NCBI GenBank assembly: GCA_031200235.1
Contig: CP133595.1
Coordinates: forward strand, 620,001 to 684,000
DNA: 64,000 nucleotides
Direction: 5' to 3'
From: Cuniculiplasma divulgatum
GTDB lineage: Archaea; Thermoplasmatota; Thermoplasmata; Thermoplasmatales; Thermoplasmataceae
The translations under genes were made by a program, and so were the position numbers. Shown piece by piece: positions 35,802 through 45,221 of this stretch. The notes under the pieces were generated by a model, which worked only from the letters and a program-made list of their open reading frames with translations, was not told where the DNA came from and made no database searches. Numbering within the stretch: the stretch's first letter is position 1; each line of letters starts with the position of its first letter.

Positions 35802-35903
35802 ATCTTACCTTACGAATTAAACAATTAACCTGAGATGTAAGATACTTCATTTATCTATATGAATCCATACTGAGAAAGACGAAATTCGATGTCAGGTATC
35901 TTA
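35802..35903. promoter_or_regulatory. Three GTAAGAT-type repeats between DUF981 and H+-ATPase genes
   Basis: The divergent interval contains ATCTTAC (35802-35808), its complement in GTAAGATAC (35837-35845), and GTATCTTA (35896-35903). The last two form an inverted pair about 50 bases apart that matches at 10 of 11 positions when extended (ATGTAAGATAC against GTATCTTATAT). They flank the likely promoters of both genes. This could be a shared operator or chance in AT-rich DNA. The rest of the interval shows nothing else. Confidence 0.35.
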
Positions 35904-36070
35904 TATCTGTCACAGAGCTTATACTTTGAGGAAAGTACAGATTTAATAATATTCCCGCAATTCAAAATTATGTTCTCTGGACTTCATATTTCTATTAAAA
36001 AAAGTGACCGGATTCTGCTGCATCGTTTCCCATCACGTAATTCAAACAGAATTCACCGCGAAGTCTGGGG

Positions 36071-38443
36071 ATGAGAAAGTTGCCTGACAGTTTTGACAGC
36101 ATCTCCGCTGCTGAAAGCCTTAAAGTTCTCAAGTCAACTGAGGCAGGTTTAACCACAAATGATGCCATTGAACGCCGGAAAACCTACGGCCGAAACATAA
36201 TCGAGGAAAAAAAGGAGAGCGGCGTCATGAAGCTGCTCCGTAAATTCTGGGCTCCCGTTCCATGGATGCTGGAAATTACGGCAGTTTTCACTTATCTTAT
36301 AGGAAAGCAGCTTGATACCTATATAATAGTCGCGTTGCTCATATTCAACAGCATCATAAGCTATTTCCAGGAATCGAAGGCAGACGATGCTGTGGAGATG
36401 CTAACTGAAAGAGTTAACGTCTCAGCCAGAGCAGTGAGGGACGGAAAATGGAACCTCATTCCCGCAGCAGAGCTGGTTCCCGGTGACATAGTGCATGTAA
36501 GAATGGGTGACATAGTTCCTGCTGATATCAAGATAATCTCCGGGGAAGTTCTTTCAGACCAGTCTGCCCTTACAGGTGAATCTGAGCCAGTACGAAAAGG
36601 GAAGGATGGAAGAATATATTCCGGGACAGTTGCCAAGGGTGGGGAGGCAACAGGCGTCGTGGTGGCGACTGGAAGCAACACATTCTATGGAAAAACAACT
36701 GAACTTGTTAACAGGGCAAAGGCCGGTTCACATCTTGAGTCACTGATACTTTCAATAGTGAAATACCTGGCAGCAATAGATGCTGCTCTTGTCATAGCCC
36801 TTATAGCTTTCGCCATTTTATATGGTGTATCGATCCTGGAGGCTCTGCCCTTCTCACTTGTCGTTCTGATTGCGTCCATTCCTGTTGCCCTGCCTGCAAC
36901 CTTCACCATTGCAACAGCATACGGCGCAGTTGATCTTTCCAGGAAGGGTGCCCTGGTTACAAGACTGAGCGCAGTGGAGGATGCCGCATCCATGGATTCC
37001 ATATGCTTTGACAAGACCGGCACCCTGACACAGAACAGGATTTCCGTTGTGGATCCCATTGCCATGGGATGCAATTCCAGCGACCTTATCAGGTATGCAA
37101 TGCTCGCGTCTGACGAGGCCAGTCTGGATTCCATAGACATGGCAATACTGGCCTATGGAAAGGCAAACGGAATAGATACAGGACCGGTAACCAGAGTAAA
37201 GTTCACCCCTTTCAGCCCGGCCCTGAAACGCACTGAAGCCACTTTCCAGATCAATGGAACCACAGCAACCGTGACAAAGGGCGCCCCACAGGTGATTGCA
37301 CAGCTGTGTCACAATAATGATCCTGAAGAGGTCATGTCAAAGGTCAGGGATCTGTCACTGAAGGGTTACAGGTCGCTTGGTGTTGCCCTCATGAATGGTG
37401 ATGAACGGAAGTTCTGCGGCATAATACCGCTACATGATCCACCAAGGCCAGATTCTGCCAAACTTGTTGGGCAACTCGAGGATCTTGGAGTGAAAGCCAG
37501 AATGGTGACAGGAGATTCGACGCCAATTGCCATGGAAATAGCCAGGGAGGTGGGAATAGGAGAGAGAATATGCAGAATGGCTGATATTAAGGCCGGGACC
37601 GTGAATATCGATGACTGCGATTCCTTTGCTGAAGTCTTCCCTGAAGATAAGTTCACCATAGTGACCATGCTGCAGAAGGAGGGGCATATTTCAGGCATGA
37701 CCGGCGATGGCGTTAACGATGCACCGGCCCTTAAACAGGCGGAAGTGGGAATAGCCGTTGCGTCCGCCACGGATGTGGCCAAAGCCTCCGCCAGTATTGT
37801 CCTGACTCACGAGGGGATTTCAGACATTGTAAGTGCTGTGGAGGATGGCAGGAAGATTTTTCAGAGGATGCTGACATACACCCTCAACAAGATAATAAAA
37901 ACAATCCAGGTGGCGCTGTTCCTCACAACATCATTCTTTATCTACCGCTTCTTTGTTACAACTCCATTTGATGTCATACTGCTGCTCTTCGCAAATGACT
38001 TTGTCACCATGTCAATAGCCACGGACAACGTGAGCTATTCCAGAAATCCTGAGAAGTGGAATGTCAGATCACTGGTGGGATCGTCCATGAGCCTTGCCAT
38101 ACTCATACTTGTGGAATCATTTGCCATACTGGAAATCGGACTCTTGCTTGGATTGAACGTGAGCCAGATACATACATTCATATTTGACATGCTGGTATTT
38201 TCCGGACAGTTTACTGTATACATGGTGAGGTCCAGAAGGAGATTCTGGGATTCAAGACCAAGCAGGTGGCTGTTGACTGCATCCGCAGCAGACATAGTGG
38301 CAATATCCCTTATTTCATGGCTTGGCATACTTGTCACGCCAATACCTCTGATGAATGTGCTCCTTGTGCTGCTCCTGACCTTTGTGGCCATGGCCCTTAT
38401 TGACCTGGGAAAGAATGTAATTTTCCGTCACTTCAGCATATGA
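36071..38443 (+). CDS. P-type H+-ATPase (plasma-membrane type, P3A)
   Basis: The 790-residue pump has the actuator TGES (SALTGESEPV), the phosphorylation site DKTGTLT (SICFDKTGTLTQN), the MVTGD segment and the hinge MTGDGVNDAPAL. Ten hydrophobic segments and the PVALPATF motif in TM4 fit the proton-pumping P3A group found in plants, fungi and a few archaea. It lacks metal-binding domains and the CPx motif. Proton export would help hold near-neutral cytoplasm in an acidophile. The start is the ATG at 36071, preceded by GGGG. A universal stress protein gene lies convergent downstream. Confidence 0.92.
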   Translation: MRKLPDSFDSISAAESLKVLKSTEAGLTTNDAIERRKTYGRNIIEEKKESGVMKLLRKFWAPVPWMLEITAVFTYLIGKQLDTYIIVALLIFNSIISYFQESKADDAVEMLTERVNVSARAVRDGKWNLIPAAELVPGDIVHVRMGDIVPADIKIISGEVLSDQSALTGESEPVRKGKDGRIYSGTVAKGGEATGVVVATGSNTFYGKTTELVNRAKAGSHLESLILSIVKYLAAIDAALVIALIAFAILYGVSILEALPFSLVVLIASIPVALPATFTIATAYGAVDLSRKGALVTRLSAVEDAASMDSICFDKTGTLTQNRISVVDPIAMGCNSSDLIRYAMLASDEASLDSIDMAILAYGKANGIDTGPVTRVKFTPFSPALKRTEATFQINGTTATVTKGAPQVIAQLCHNNDPEEVMSKVRDLSLKGYRSLGVALMNGDERKFCGIIPLHDPPRPDSAKLVGQLEDLGVKARMVTGDSTPIAMEIAREVGIGERICRMADIKAGTVNIDDCDSFAEVFPEDKFTIVTMLQKEGHISGMTGDGVNDAPALKQAEVGIAVASATDVAKASASIVLTHEGISDIVSAVEDGRKIFQRMLTYTLNKIIKTIQVALFLTTSFFIYRFFVTTPFDVILLLFANDFVTMSIATDNVSYSRNPEKWNVRSLVGSSMSLAILILVESFAILEIGLLLGLNVSQIHTFIFDMLVFSGQFTVYMVRSRRRFWDSRPSRWLLTASAADIVAISLISWLGILVTPIPLMNVLLVLLLTFVAMALIDLGKNVIFRHFSI

Positions 38444-38562
38444 ACTGTTGCATTCCATGACCGGGTGACAAGATGCTGCCGGGAAAGCATGAATCCATGC
38501 CTATGAATACAGCAAATGAAAAATGAGAAAGGCAAGGGAAAAGATCCTTTTTCCCCGGTATC

Positions 38563-39018
38563 TTATCTCACTATGAGTACCGAAACTGGAGAGTCAGCAG
38601 AAACCCGTTCAGACACTGATCCAAACAGTATGCCCTTGCGGAATCCGTGCTTCCTGTTTCCCATGACTATGAGGTCCCCTTTGAACTCCTTTATTGTATT
38701 GAGTATTGATGAAACAGGCTCACCGGTTCTCACTATACCATGAACCTTATCCAGACCGTTGTTCCTGAGGGTCTTTGCGATCTCCTCAATTCTCTCCTTT
38801 GATTCCTTGACAATTGCATCATTCTGTTCCATCAGTATTTCCGCTGCTCCAGCAGAATCACCAATTGGAGCGTACACTGGCTTGACAACATTGAGCAGAT
38901 ATAGCGTCGCCTCACTGTTCTGACCCACCAGAGACGCTGCAAATTCAACTGCCTTCATGGATTCCTCAGAAAAATCAACTGCGCATATTATACTCTTTAT
39001 TTTTTGCTTCATATCCAT
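38563..39018 (-). CDS. Universal stress protein, UspA family
   Basis: The protein has 151 residues from the ATG at 39018, where GGTGGT stands just upstream; ATG 39012 and GTG 39027 are alternatives. It has the UspA fold: IKSIICAVDFSEES at the start and the ATP-binding glycine pattern GNRKHGFRKGILFGSVSERV near the end (G-x2-G-x9-G-S/T). Such proteins bind ATP and accumulate during stress. It is convergent with the H+-ATPase. Confidence 0.9.
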   Translation of the reverse strand: MDMKQKIKSIICAVDFSEESMKAVEFAASLVGQNSEATLYLLNVVKPVYAPIGDSAGAAEILMEQNDAIVKESKERIEEIAKTLRNNGLDKVHGIVRTGEPVSSILNTIKEFKGDLIVMGNRKHGFRKGILFGSVSERVSADSPVSVLIVR

Positions 39019-39108
39019 ATTTACCACCAGTGAACCATTATGGTTTTTTCAAATCAGTCCATGTTTTCATGACTTATGTGGTTATAAATTATTACCCTGC
39101 AATATGAG

Positions 39109-40791
39109 TCACATCCCGTACACTGCCCTTCTCATTCTTTCGTAGATTGAGTAGATGAACACCAACGATGATACCCCGGTAATGCCATGTTTCCGGGACC
39201 AGTCTATCTCCTTGACCAGGTATGTAAGGTGGTGGCTTTTGTCCTCGTGAGGCGTGTAATCCTCGCCGTTAATGTAACTCATTATATTGTTTATTATTCT
39301 GTTCTTCTCACTGTATTCGATATACCCGAGCCTGCTCCCGACCTCCACCATTTTTATGCCGGAAAGGTATGTGGCCTTGACCATTTCTGCCTTCGACATC
39401 CACTTTGTTTCATAGTTCAGGAAATCGTCCCATGACTTTCCCCTGTCCAGAAGGTTGTAGTAATCCATGATTTTTCTGGCAAATATGGTAAACCCGTATT
39501 TTTCAGGCATTTCGTAAAACAGTGATCCTGGATCAAGGAATGGAGCCAGTGGAGAAATAAAACCATATACTGGCATTTCTGCATTGCCGTAATCACTGGA
39601 GAGGTGTTCGGAATATGATGCATCCTTCATTACGTCCACCAGGGTCTGGTTTGGCAGGCCTATGGAAAAGTAGACATCAAACTTCTTGGAGCCGTACTCC
39701 CTGGCAAGAGCTATTGATTTCTCCAGTTCCTCATTGGAGTAAAATCTTCCAGTGGCATTTCTAATTTTCATGTCTGAAGAATCAGGAGATATCTCGCAGG
39801 AGAAGTCTTTGATTTTAGTGGAAAGATACTGGAAATATTCCCTTCCCGGTGGAACAAAATATTCGGTGAGCAGAGGCATGTCCAGTCCTCTTGAACTGAA
39901 TTCCGAGAAAAGCTCCCTGTAGTATTTTTCACCGGCCTGGTTTATATCTCCTGCTATGAAAACAGGCGAGTTTATGGTCTCCTTCACCGATTCCAGTTCT
40001 TCTGCAATCCTTTCAGGAGACCTTTTCACCGGAGAGGTGGAAAAGTATCTGTTCTTGTATGCGAAATTTGATCCACCGCAGAATCCGCAGTTATACTGGC
40101 ATCCCCTCTGAATCAGAGTCATTGCCACAGGGTTCTTTATCCATGCATAATATGGCAGATGCCCCCGGATATCATGGTATTTGATGGAGTTCCTGACAAG
40201 AATTTTATAATTTATGAAAACCTCAGCAGTGGGATCATCGTCCTTCAATGGAGGGTTTCTCCTTATTTTTCCTCCGTCCCTGTAAAGCAGGTTCGGAACG
40301 TTTTCAAGGCTGGAACCTTTCTCAACCGCATCCAGGAGGCTTATGAGCTGCTTCTCAACAAAATCTCCAGCCAGTATGAAATCAACTGCCTCATTGCTCT
40401 GCATTATGTCCTCTGCGAAATACGATGAGGAGAATCCGCCCAGAAGAACCTTCCTGTCGGGATGCAGTTTCTTGACAATCCTTGCTATATTGAAGGCGCC
40501 ATGCACGTGAGGAAGCCAGTGCAGATCAATCCCATAGATTGCAGCATCAATATTCTTGATGTACTTCTCCGCGTCGAACCTGTCATCAGAGAGCATCAGA
40601 ACCGCAAGATTGGAAATCCTTCCGTTGAAGCCCTGAGATATTGCATAATTCAGCATGCTTATGAAACCTACAGGGTACATTTCAAAAACGGGAGTGGATG
40701 GCACCACATCGCCTATGGGCCCCTCCTTGAGGTTGCGTTTCCTGAAATCATAGATGCTGGGGGCATGAATAAAGGCAATGTCGGTATTCAT
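39109..40791 (-). CDS. B12-binding domain/radical SAM protein, Ta0216-like
   Basis: The 560-residue protein has an N-terminal Rossmann-like B12-binding domain (about 1-150) without the DxHxxG histidine motif. A radical SAM core follows with the cluster motif CQYNCGFC (Cys231, Cys235, Cys238, CxxxCxxC). The C-terminal 200 residues are particular to this family, which I recall as the archaeal Ta0216 group. The reaction is not known; relatives do methylations or ring formation, including cyclisation of archaeal tetraether lipids. It is the last gene of an operon with a phosphodiesterase and a ribbon-helix-helix protein. A lipid-related role is therefore possible but unproven. Confidence 0.86.
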   Translation of the reverse strand: MNTDIAFIHAPSIYDFRKRNLKEGPIGDVVPSTPVFEMYPVGFISMLNYAISQGFNGRISNLAVLMLSDDRFDAEKYIKNIDAAIYGIDLHWLPHVHGAFNIARIVKKLHPDRKVLLGGFSSSYFAEDIMQSNEAVDFILAGDFVEKQLISLLDAVEKGSSLENVPNLLYRDGGKIRRNPPLKDDDPTAEVFINYKILVRNSIKYHDIRGHLPYYAWIKNPVAMTLIQRGCQYNCGFCGGSNFAYKNRYFSTSPVKRSPERIAEELESVKETINSPVFIAGDINQAGEKYYRELFSEFSSRGLDMPLLTEYFVPPGREYFQYLSTKIKDFSCEISPDSSDMKIRNATGRFYSNEELEKSIALAREYGSKKFDVYFSIGLPNQTLVDVMKDASYSEHLSSDYGNAEMPVYGFISPLAPFLDPGSLFYEMPEKYGFTIFARKIMDYYNLLDRGKSWDDFLNYETKWMSKAEMVKATYLSGIKMVEVGSRLGYIEYSEKNRIINNIMSYINGEDYTPHEDKSHHLTYLVKEIDWSRKHGITGVSSLVFIYSIYERMRRAVYGM

Positions 40792-40836
40792 AAGATATGT
40801 AACCTCACTGAGTACAAAATGGTTACAGCTTAACTG

Positions 40837-41577
40837 TTAGTCCTGAAGGAGCAGCATCCTGTCAGCAAAATCTGTTATGATGCCGTAACACCCTGCTTCC
40901 TTCATGACCTTCGCAATTCCAGGATCGTTTACAGTCCATGGAAAGATTTTCTTACCATGCTCGGAAAGGAGTCTGATATCATCCGCAGCGTGGTATGTAT
41001 AATCAGGAATAAGTATGCTGTATGAATCTATTATTGATTCTGGATCCATTCCTCGTTCAACATAGAATGCCATTGATTCCCTGTCATAAATGATCCCGAT
41101 CTGCTGACGCCTGTCAAGTTCACGGTACAGGCGCAGACCATCATGATCAAATGATGTTATTATGACATTCTCCTTCATCTTGGACGATACAATAACTTCC
41201 CTGATCCTTCCGCACACATTTCTCCTGTAGGAAACATCCCTTGTGGCTGAGATTTTCAATTCCACGAAAACAGCCTTTCCGGAAAGGGATTCAAGGGCTT
41301 CCTTGAGGGTTGGGATGGGTTCGGAACCTGCAACCTTCAGGTTTCTTATTTCACCAAAGTTCATTGCAGATATTGGAGTATCCTGACCGCACATCCTCCC
41401 TATGGTGAAATCGTGAAACACCACCGGTACGCCATCCTTTGAAAGCTGGACATCCAGTTCCACTCCATCAGCTCCTGATGAGAGTGCCATCCTGAATGAC
41501 TTCAGTGTGTTTTCCGGTGCAGAACCGGGCAACCCCCTGTGTCCAATGATGAGGAAGTTTTTCTGTCCATCAGACAT
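40837..41577 (-). CDS. Glycerophosphodiester phosphodiesterase family protein
   Basis: The protein has 246 residues from the ATG at 41577. Active-site residues are visible: His13-Arg14 (IIGHRG), Glu40 and Asp42 (GVELDVQ), and His55 (VFHD). The fold ends with FPWTVND and GIITDFADRM. It hydrolyses glycerophosphodiesters to glycerol phosphate and an alcohol, as in lipid head-group turnover. There is no signal peptide, so it is cytoplasmic. The start lies 23 bases after the ribbon-helix-helix gene; the radical SAM gene follows 45 bases after the stop. Confidence 0.9.
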   Translation of the reverse strand: MSDGQKNFLIIGHRGLPGSAPENTLKSFRMALSSGADGVELDVQLSKDGVPVVFHDFTIGRMCGQDTPISAMNFGEIRNLKVAGSEPIPTLKEALESLSGKAVFVELKISATRDVSYRRNVCGRIREVIVSSKMKENVIITSFDHDGLRLYRELDRRQQIGIIYDRESMAFYVERGMDPESIIDSYSILIPDYTYHAADDIRLLSEHGKKIFPWTVNDPGIAKVMKEAGCYGIITDFADRMLLLQD

Positions 41578-41600
41578 TGTACTGTACCTATGCAACGCTT

Positions 41601-42170
41601 CTATGAAATCCTTGTTGCCACTATCTTAACAAATCCCTCTGAAAACTCGGTGCTGTCTGCTCTGTAACCGTATAATGCAAGAAAGCCGGATAGGCCTTCC
41701 GCTGTGCATCTTGCAGCATCCCTGCTGTATCCTGCGCCGGAAATTATCACTGTTGCCTCATCCCCCTCAAGCTCTATGCTGAAAACGTTTGCGGGTATCT
41801 GATCCCTGTATTCTGTTATGAATCTTGCGAAATCCGGAAGCGTTTTTGCGTATTTCCGCAGGATGTTGCCTATGATTACCCCCTTCTCCCTCCACTTTTC
41901 AATGATTTTATCACCGGATGCCTCAAGGGATGAATGGATCATGGCATCAAGCAGTGTGGACGGGACCGGCACGGAATCGATCTCCTTAAGGATCAGGAGC
42001 ACCCTGAACGACCTGACTATATCCTCAGGCCTGATTCCGGATTCCTGAGATTCAAGAAATATGCTGGCTGCTTCCCCAATAACGGCACTCACTGTTCTCC
42101 CGTTTCTGCTGGCGTAATCTTCTATGGCCCTTATGAGATCGTTCTTCAAGCTTACGTTGACTCTACCCAT
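41601..42170 (-). CDS. Ribbon-helix-helix DNA-binding protein with extra C-terminal domain
   Basis: The first 45 residues of this 189-residue protein form a ribbon-helix-helix DNA-binding unit (GRVNVSLKNDLIRAIEDYAS followed by GRTVSAVIGEA). Residues 55-120 are helical, and the C-terminal 70 residues form an alpha/beta domain (VFSIELEGDEATVIISGAGYS) that could sense a ligand; I do not recognise it. It heads the operon with the phosphodiesterase and radical SAM genes and is divergent from cydA. A 24-base dyad lies in the shared intergenic region and is a natural binding site. Confidence 0.75.
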   Translation of the reverse strand: MGRVNVSLKNDLIRAIEDYASRNGRTVSAVIGEAASIFLESQESGIRPEDIVRSFRVLLILKEIDSVPVPSTLLDAMIHSSLEASGDKIIEKWREKGVIIGNILRKYAKTLPDFARFITEYRDQIPANVFSIELEGDEATVIISGAGYSRDAARCTAEGLSGFLALYGYRADSTEFSEGFVKIVATRIS

Positions 42171-42228
42171 GGACTGCCTCCAGCGCCATGAAGGAATATT
42201 GCCTTCCCCTATGTGCTTTTAACGGTGG

Positions 42229-42252
42229 GTTCATGTCATGCATTATATGAAC
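42229..42252. promoter_or_regulatory. Three-part dyad between the ribbon-helix-helix gene and cydA
   Basis: GTTCAT (42229-42234) and ATGAAC (42247-42252) form perfect outer arms, with the self-complementary ATGCAT (42238-42243) exactly in the middle and three bases on either side. This tandem-dyad spacing suits two or more ribbon-helix-helix dimers. It lies 59 bases from the ribbon-helix-helix ATG and 58 bases from the cydA ATG. It overlaps a TATA-like sequence read on the minus strand. Confidence 0.55.
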
Positions 42253-42310
42253 ATTTTTGCACAATTTTACACGTGAAATGTTATATATAAACATCAACTG
42301 AGTGATAATC

Positions 42311-43672
42311 ATGGTGTCAGTGATCAATTTCGACAGGTTCCTCATGGGCTACACACTTGGGGCGCACATACTGATTGTGACACTGAGCATTTCACTTTCT
42401 GTCATAGTTTCTGCCGCCGAATTCATAGGGCTGAGAAGAAAAGATGTGTATTTTGAATCACTATCTCGCCGCCTGGCAAAGGCACTGGTCATTTTTTTCG
42501 CCGTTGGGACTGCCAGCGGCACTGTTCTGGCCGTTGAGCTCTTTGCTCTCTGGCCCAGCTTCATGGTATTCATCGGCAAGGTTGACATTCTTCCATTCTA
42601 TTATGAAGTATTTGCCTTCTTCCTTGAGACCATCAGCCTCGTTCTCTACGTTTATTACTGGGATGCATTCCGGAACAGGTACAAACACTGGGCACTTTCC
42701 CTCTTCGTAGCCATAGGAACAGTGATGTCCGCGGTTTTTATCACAATGATCAACGCATTCATGAATACGCCAGCTGGCTTTGCCCTTGTTAACGGACAGC
42801 CAACCAACATAAATCCGCTTGCAGCAGTCATGGCACCTTCTGGATTCGTGGAGATATCCCATGTTGTAACCACAACGCTTGCTGCAGGATCATTCCTGCT
42901 GCTTGCCTATCTGGCATTCAGCTACCTGAAGAACCATACGCAGGATTCCAGAATTTTCTACAGGAAAGCAATGATGCTCACCTCAGTTGTGGGGTTCATT
43001 GCCCTTCTTCTGGCAGGCATAACCGGGGATTCCAATGCAAGAATGCTCATATCACTCCAGCCCCTCAAATACGCGGCAATTGAGCTGAATCTTCACCCAA
43101 CTGTTAATGCACCTGAAATGATTGGAGGAATAATGATCAACGGACATCCGGAATACTATATCACCATCCCCGGCCTGCAGAGCATACTGGCCTTTCTTAC
43201 ACTCAACTCAAAAACTGCAGTTCCGGGGCTCTCCCAGTTTCCGTCCAGCCTCTGGCCTCCCCTCTTTGTGCATCTTACCTTTGACATTATGGTGGGCGGG
43301 GGGACGCTTGTTGGTTTATTCGCCCTCTATCTCATGTATCTCCTGATCCGGAGAAAAGACCTTACCGGAAGGCTTTCACTTTACGGAATGCTGGTTGCCG
43401 GTGTTCTCATAGAGGTGGTTTATGATTCAGGCTGGGTAACAGATGAAGTTGGCAGGCAGCCATGGATCATCTACAATGTCATGACTGTGTCTCAGGCTGC
43501 AAATACTTCTCCTTCGGTGGTTCCTCTGGGTATCGCCATAATAATCTTCTATCTCGTTCTTGTACCGTTCACTTTCTATTTTGCGGCAAAGGTGCTCAGG
43601 CAGGAAAGAATTGAAGAGGAACTTGAAAAAAGCAGGGGGTCAAAATGGTACAGATCATTCATCCCGAAATAG
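42311..43672 (+). CDS. cydA: Cytochrome bd-type quinol oxidase, subunit I
   Basis: The 453-residue membrane protein has nine hydrophobic segments. A haem-ligand histidine lies in the first (FLMGYTLGAHILIV). Conserved helices follow, such as FFAVGTASGTVLAVELF. A TATA box TTATATATAA (42281-42290) lies exactly 26 bases before the ATG at 42311, which decides against the GTG at 42302. It oxidises quinol with molecular oxygen. Subunit II follows with a 28-base overlap. The divergent regulator and dyad may control expression. Confidence 0.9.
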   Translation: MVSVINFDRFLMGYTLGAHILIVTLSISLSVIVSAAEFIGLRRKDVYFESLSRRLAKALVIFFAVGTASGTVLAVELFALWPSFMVFIGKVDILPFYYEVFAFFLETISLVLYVYYWDAFRNRYKHWALSLFVAIGTVMSAVFITMINAFMNTPAGFALVNGQPTNINPLAAVMAPSGFVEISHVVTTTLAAGSFLLLAYLAFSYLKNHTQDSRIFYRKAMMLTSVVGFIALLLAGITGDSNARMLISLQPLKYAAIELNLHPTVNAPEMIGGIMINGHPEYYITIPGLQSILAFLTLNSKTAVPGLSQFPSSLWPPLFVHLTFDIMVGGGTLVGLFALYLMYLLIRRKDLTGRLSLYGMLVAGVLIEVVYDSGWVTDEVGRQPWIIYNVMTVSQAANTSPSVVPLGIAIIIFYLVLVPFTFYFAAKVLRQERIEEELEKSRGSKWYRSFIPK

Positions 43673-44616
43673 GGCTCAACCTGGCAATTTTTGCAATGCT
43701 CTTTGCAATCCTGTCCACGGAGCTCATGGCAGCATCAGCAATTCTGTTCAAATACAGGGAGAGCGAGCGAAAGGTTTTCAGGTACCTCGTCCCAATATGG
43801 GAAGTTACAGGAACATTCTTTGTATTCTATGTGGTAAATCTTGAAGCCCTTATCCCGTCGGCGCTGCCGCTGATTGCGTATTCATTCATCAGTTACATCC
43901 TGTTATTCCTCATTCTGTATGTTTTGAGGAACGCGTCCATAATATCTGCTGAGTACATATGGAAAAACCGGAAGATCAACCGCAGATTCCTCTACAGTAT
44001 CTATGCCATCATAACATTTGTCCTGGGAGCAATGGTACTGGTTATCTACACGGCATTCATCAGCGGCAGGGGCATACATTACTCCAGGATGACGTTCAGC
44101 CTTTCTGCCTTCGCGTCTTTTCTTCCAGATGACGGTTTCATAATGGGCTCTGCAATCCTCCTTTTTGGTTTCGCCTCAATATTCTATGGACTGGATGTGA
44201 AGCGTTATCTGCCCCCTTTGGTTGTAATGGCTGGAATGGTAATTGCTGGAGTCTCCTTTGTTTATCTGGGGAACCTGAATAATCCCTACGTCCTTGCGGT
44301 GCCTGTAATACTTACCATTCTTGTGCCGGTGCTGTGGCTCTCCGGCAAGACCAGGGCCATTGTGCAGAACAAGATTGTTTTTCAGGGTTTGCTGGCTGTT
44401 TCGGTATTTTTCCTGGCATATTCGCAATATCCAGACCTCATGGGGAAATCCCTGAACATATTGAGCCTGCTGAACAACAATGCAATGCAGACGCAGGTTT
44501 TCTACACAACGATCATAGGCGGAGTAATACTCCTGCTCCTGACACTGATGTATTTCGATGTTGCTTTCAGGAAGGAGGAGCGAGACCGGGTTCAACAGCC
44601 GGAATCAGCAGACTGA
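43645..44616 (+). CDS. cydB: Cytochrome bd-type quinol oxidase, subunit II
   Basis: The 323-residue protein has about eight hydrophobic helices and begins inside the cydA gene. Similarity to CydB is low by eye and rests mainly on position, size and topology; TGTFFVFYVVNLEALIPSALP in the first third recalls CydB helices. It probably pairs with CydA without binding haem. Its stop codon touches the convergent monooxygenase-like gene with no spacing. Confidence 0.8.
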   Translation: MVQIIHPEIGLNLAIFAMLFAILSTELMAASAILFKYRESERKVFRYLVPIWEVTGTFFVFYVVNLEALIPSALPLIAYSFISYILLFLILYVLRNASIISAEYIWKNRKINRRFLYSIYAIITFVLGAMVLVIYTAFISGRGIHYSRMTFSLSAFASFLPDDGFIMGSAILLFGFASIFYGLDVKRYLPPLVVMAGMVIAGVSFVYLGNLNNPYVLAVPVILTILVPVLWLSGKTRAIVQNKIVFQGLLAVSVFFLAYSQYPDLMGKSLNILSLLNNNAMQTQVFYTTIIGGVILLLLTLMYFDVAFRKEERDRVQQPESAD

Positions 44617-44910
44617 TCAGGGTTCCTCCGCCCTGAGAATTATATGCCTGGGCTTTCCCCTGAGGATGCTCTTGCCCTGTTCCGTTGTTTCCTTGAACGG
44701 CCTGCTGGCAATGAACTTCCTGAAAGAATCAACACTGTCCCATTCACTGAATATCATGTATTCACCTGGAACCGAAACATCCCTGTAGAGCCTAGCGTCC
44801 CTTATTCCTGTGTCGTTCTCCATTAGAAACTTTATGACACCTTTGAATGTTTCCTCGAACTCCTGTTCCCTGCCACTTACGACTGAATAGAAAAAACCAA
44901 CATTTATCAT
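44617..44910 (-). CDS. Antibiotic-biosynthesis-monooxygenase-fold (ABM) protein
   Basis: This 97-residue protein has the dimeric alpha/beta-barrel pattern of the ABM superfamily: INVGFFYSVVSGREQEFEE at the start, YMIFSEWDSVDSFRKFIAS with its characteristic EW, and a final strand RHIILRAEE. Members include quinol monooxygenases and haem-degrading enzymes; residues that would decide are not clear. It is the last gene of the DtxR-headed operon, 29 bases after the preceding stop, so a link with metal or haem handling is conceivable. Confidence 0.78.
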   Translation of the reverse strand: MINVGFFYSVVSGREQEFEETFKGVIKFLMENDTGIRDARLYRDVSVPGEYMIFSEWDSVDSFRKFIASRPFKETTEQGKSILRGKPRHIILRAEEP

Positions 44911-44939
44911 AATTTGAAAGGTTCATGAGACATATAGAA

Positions 44940-45221
44940 TTAACTGATCCTCCCATCCACATTGCACCTGAGTCCCAGATCAACCATTCTTGCTGCCCAG
45001 ATATGCGCTCTGCACACCGTGATTGGTACATCGTTAACAAAGAGGGTAGATGTCACAAAGGTCTTCTTTTCGTAGGCAAGTTTCCTTATGCCAGCTATGG
45101 GAAAAACCTTATCCATTTTCCTTGACTGGAAGACCAGCCTGTCATGGTAGAGAAACAGCCGGCCCTTAATATCATTCATGAATGCCAGATCCATGATTAC
45201 AGGATCATCACTGTTCTGCAA
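44940..45221 (-). CDS. Hypothetical protein, possible PH/GRAM-like fold
   Basis: I do not recognise this 93-residue protein. The middle (GRLFLYHDRLVFQSRKMDKVFPIAGIRKLAY) alternates strands in the way of bacterial PH-like domains. It overlaps the end of the permease gene by 14 bases and precedes the ABM protein by 29, so it is part of the same operon. Internal ATGs at residues 10 and 15 are alternative starts. Confidence 0.62.
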   Translation of the reverse strand: MQNSDDPVIMDLAFMNDIKGRLFLYHDRLVFQSRKMDKVFPIAGIRKLAYEKKTFVTSTLFVNDVPITVCRAHIWAARMVDLGLRCNVDGRIS

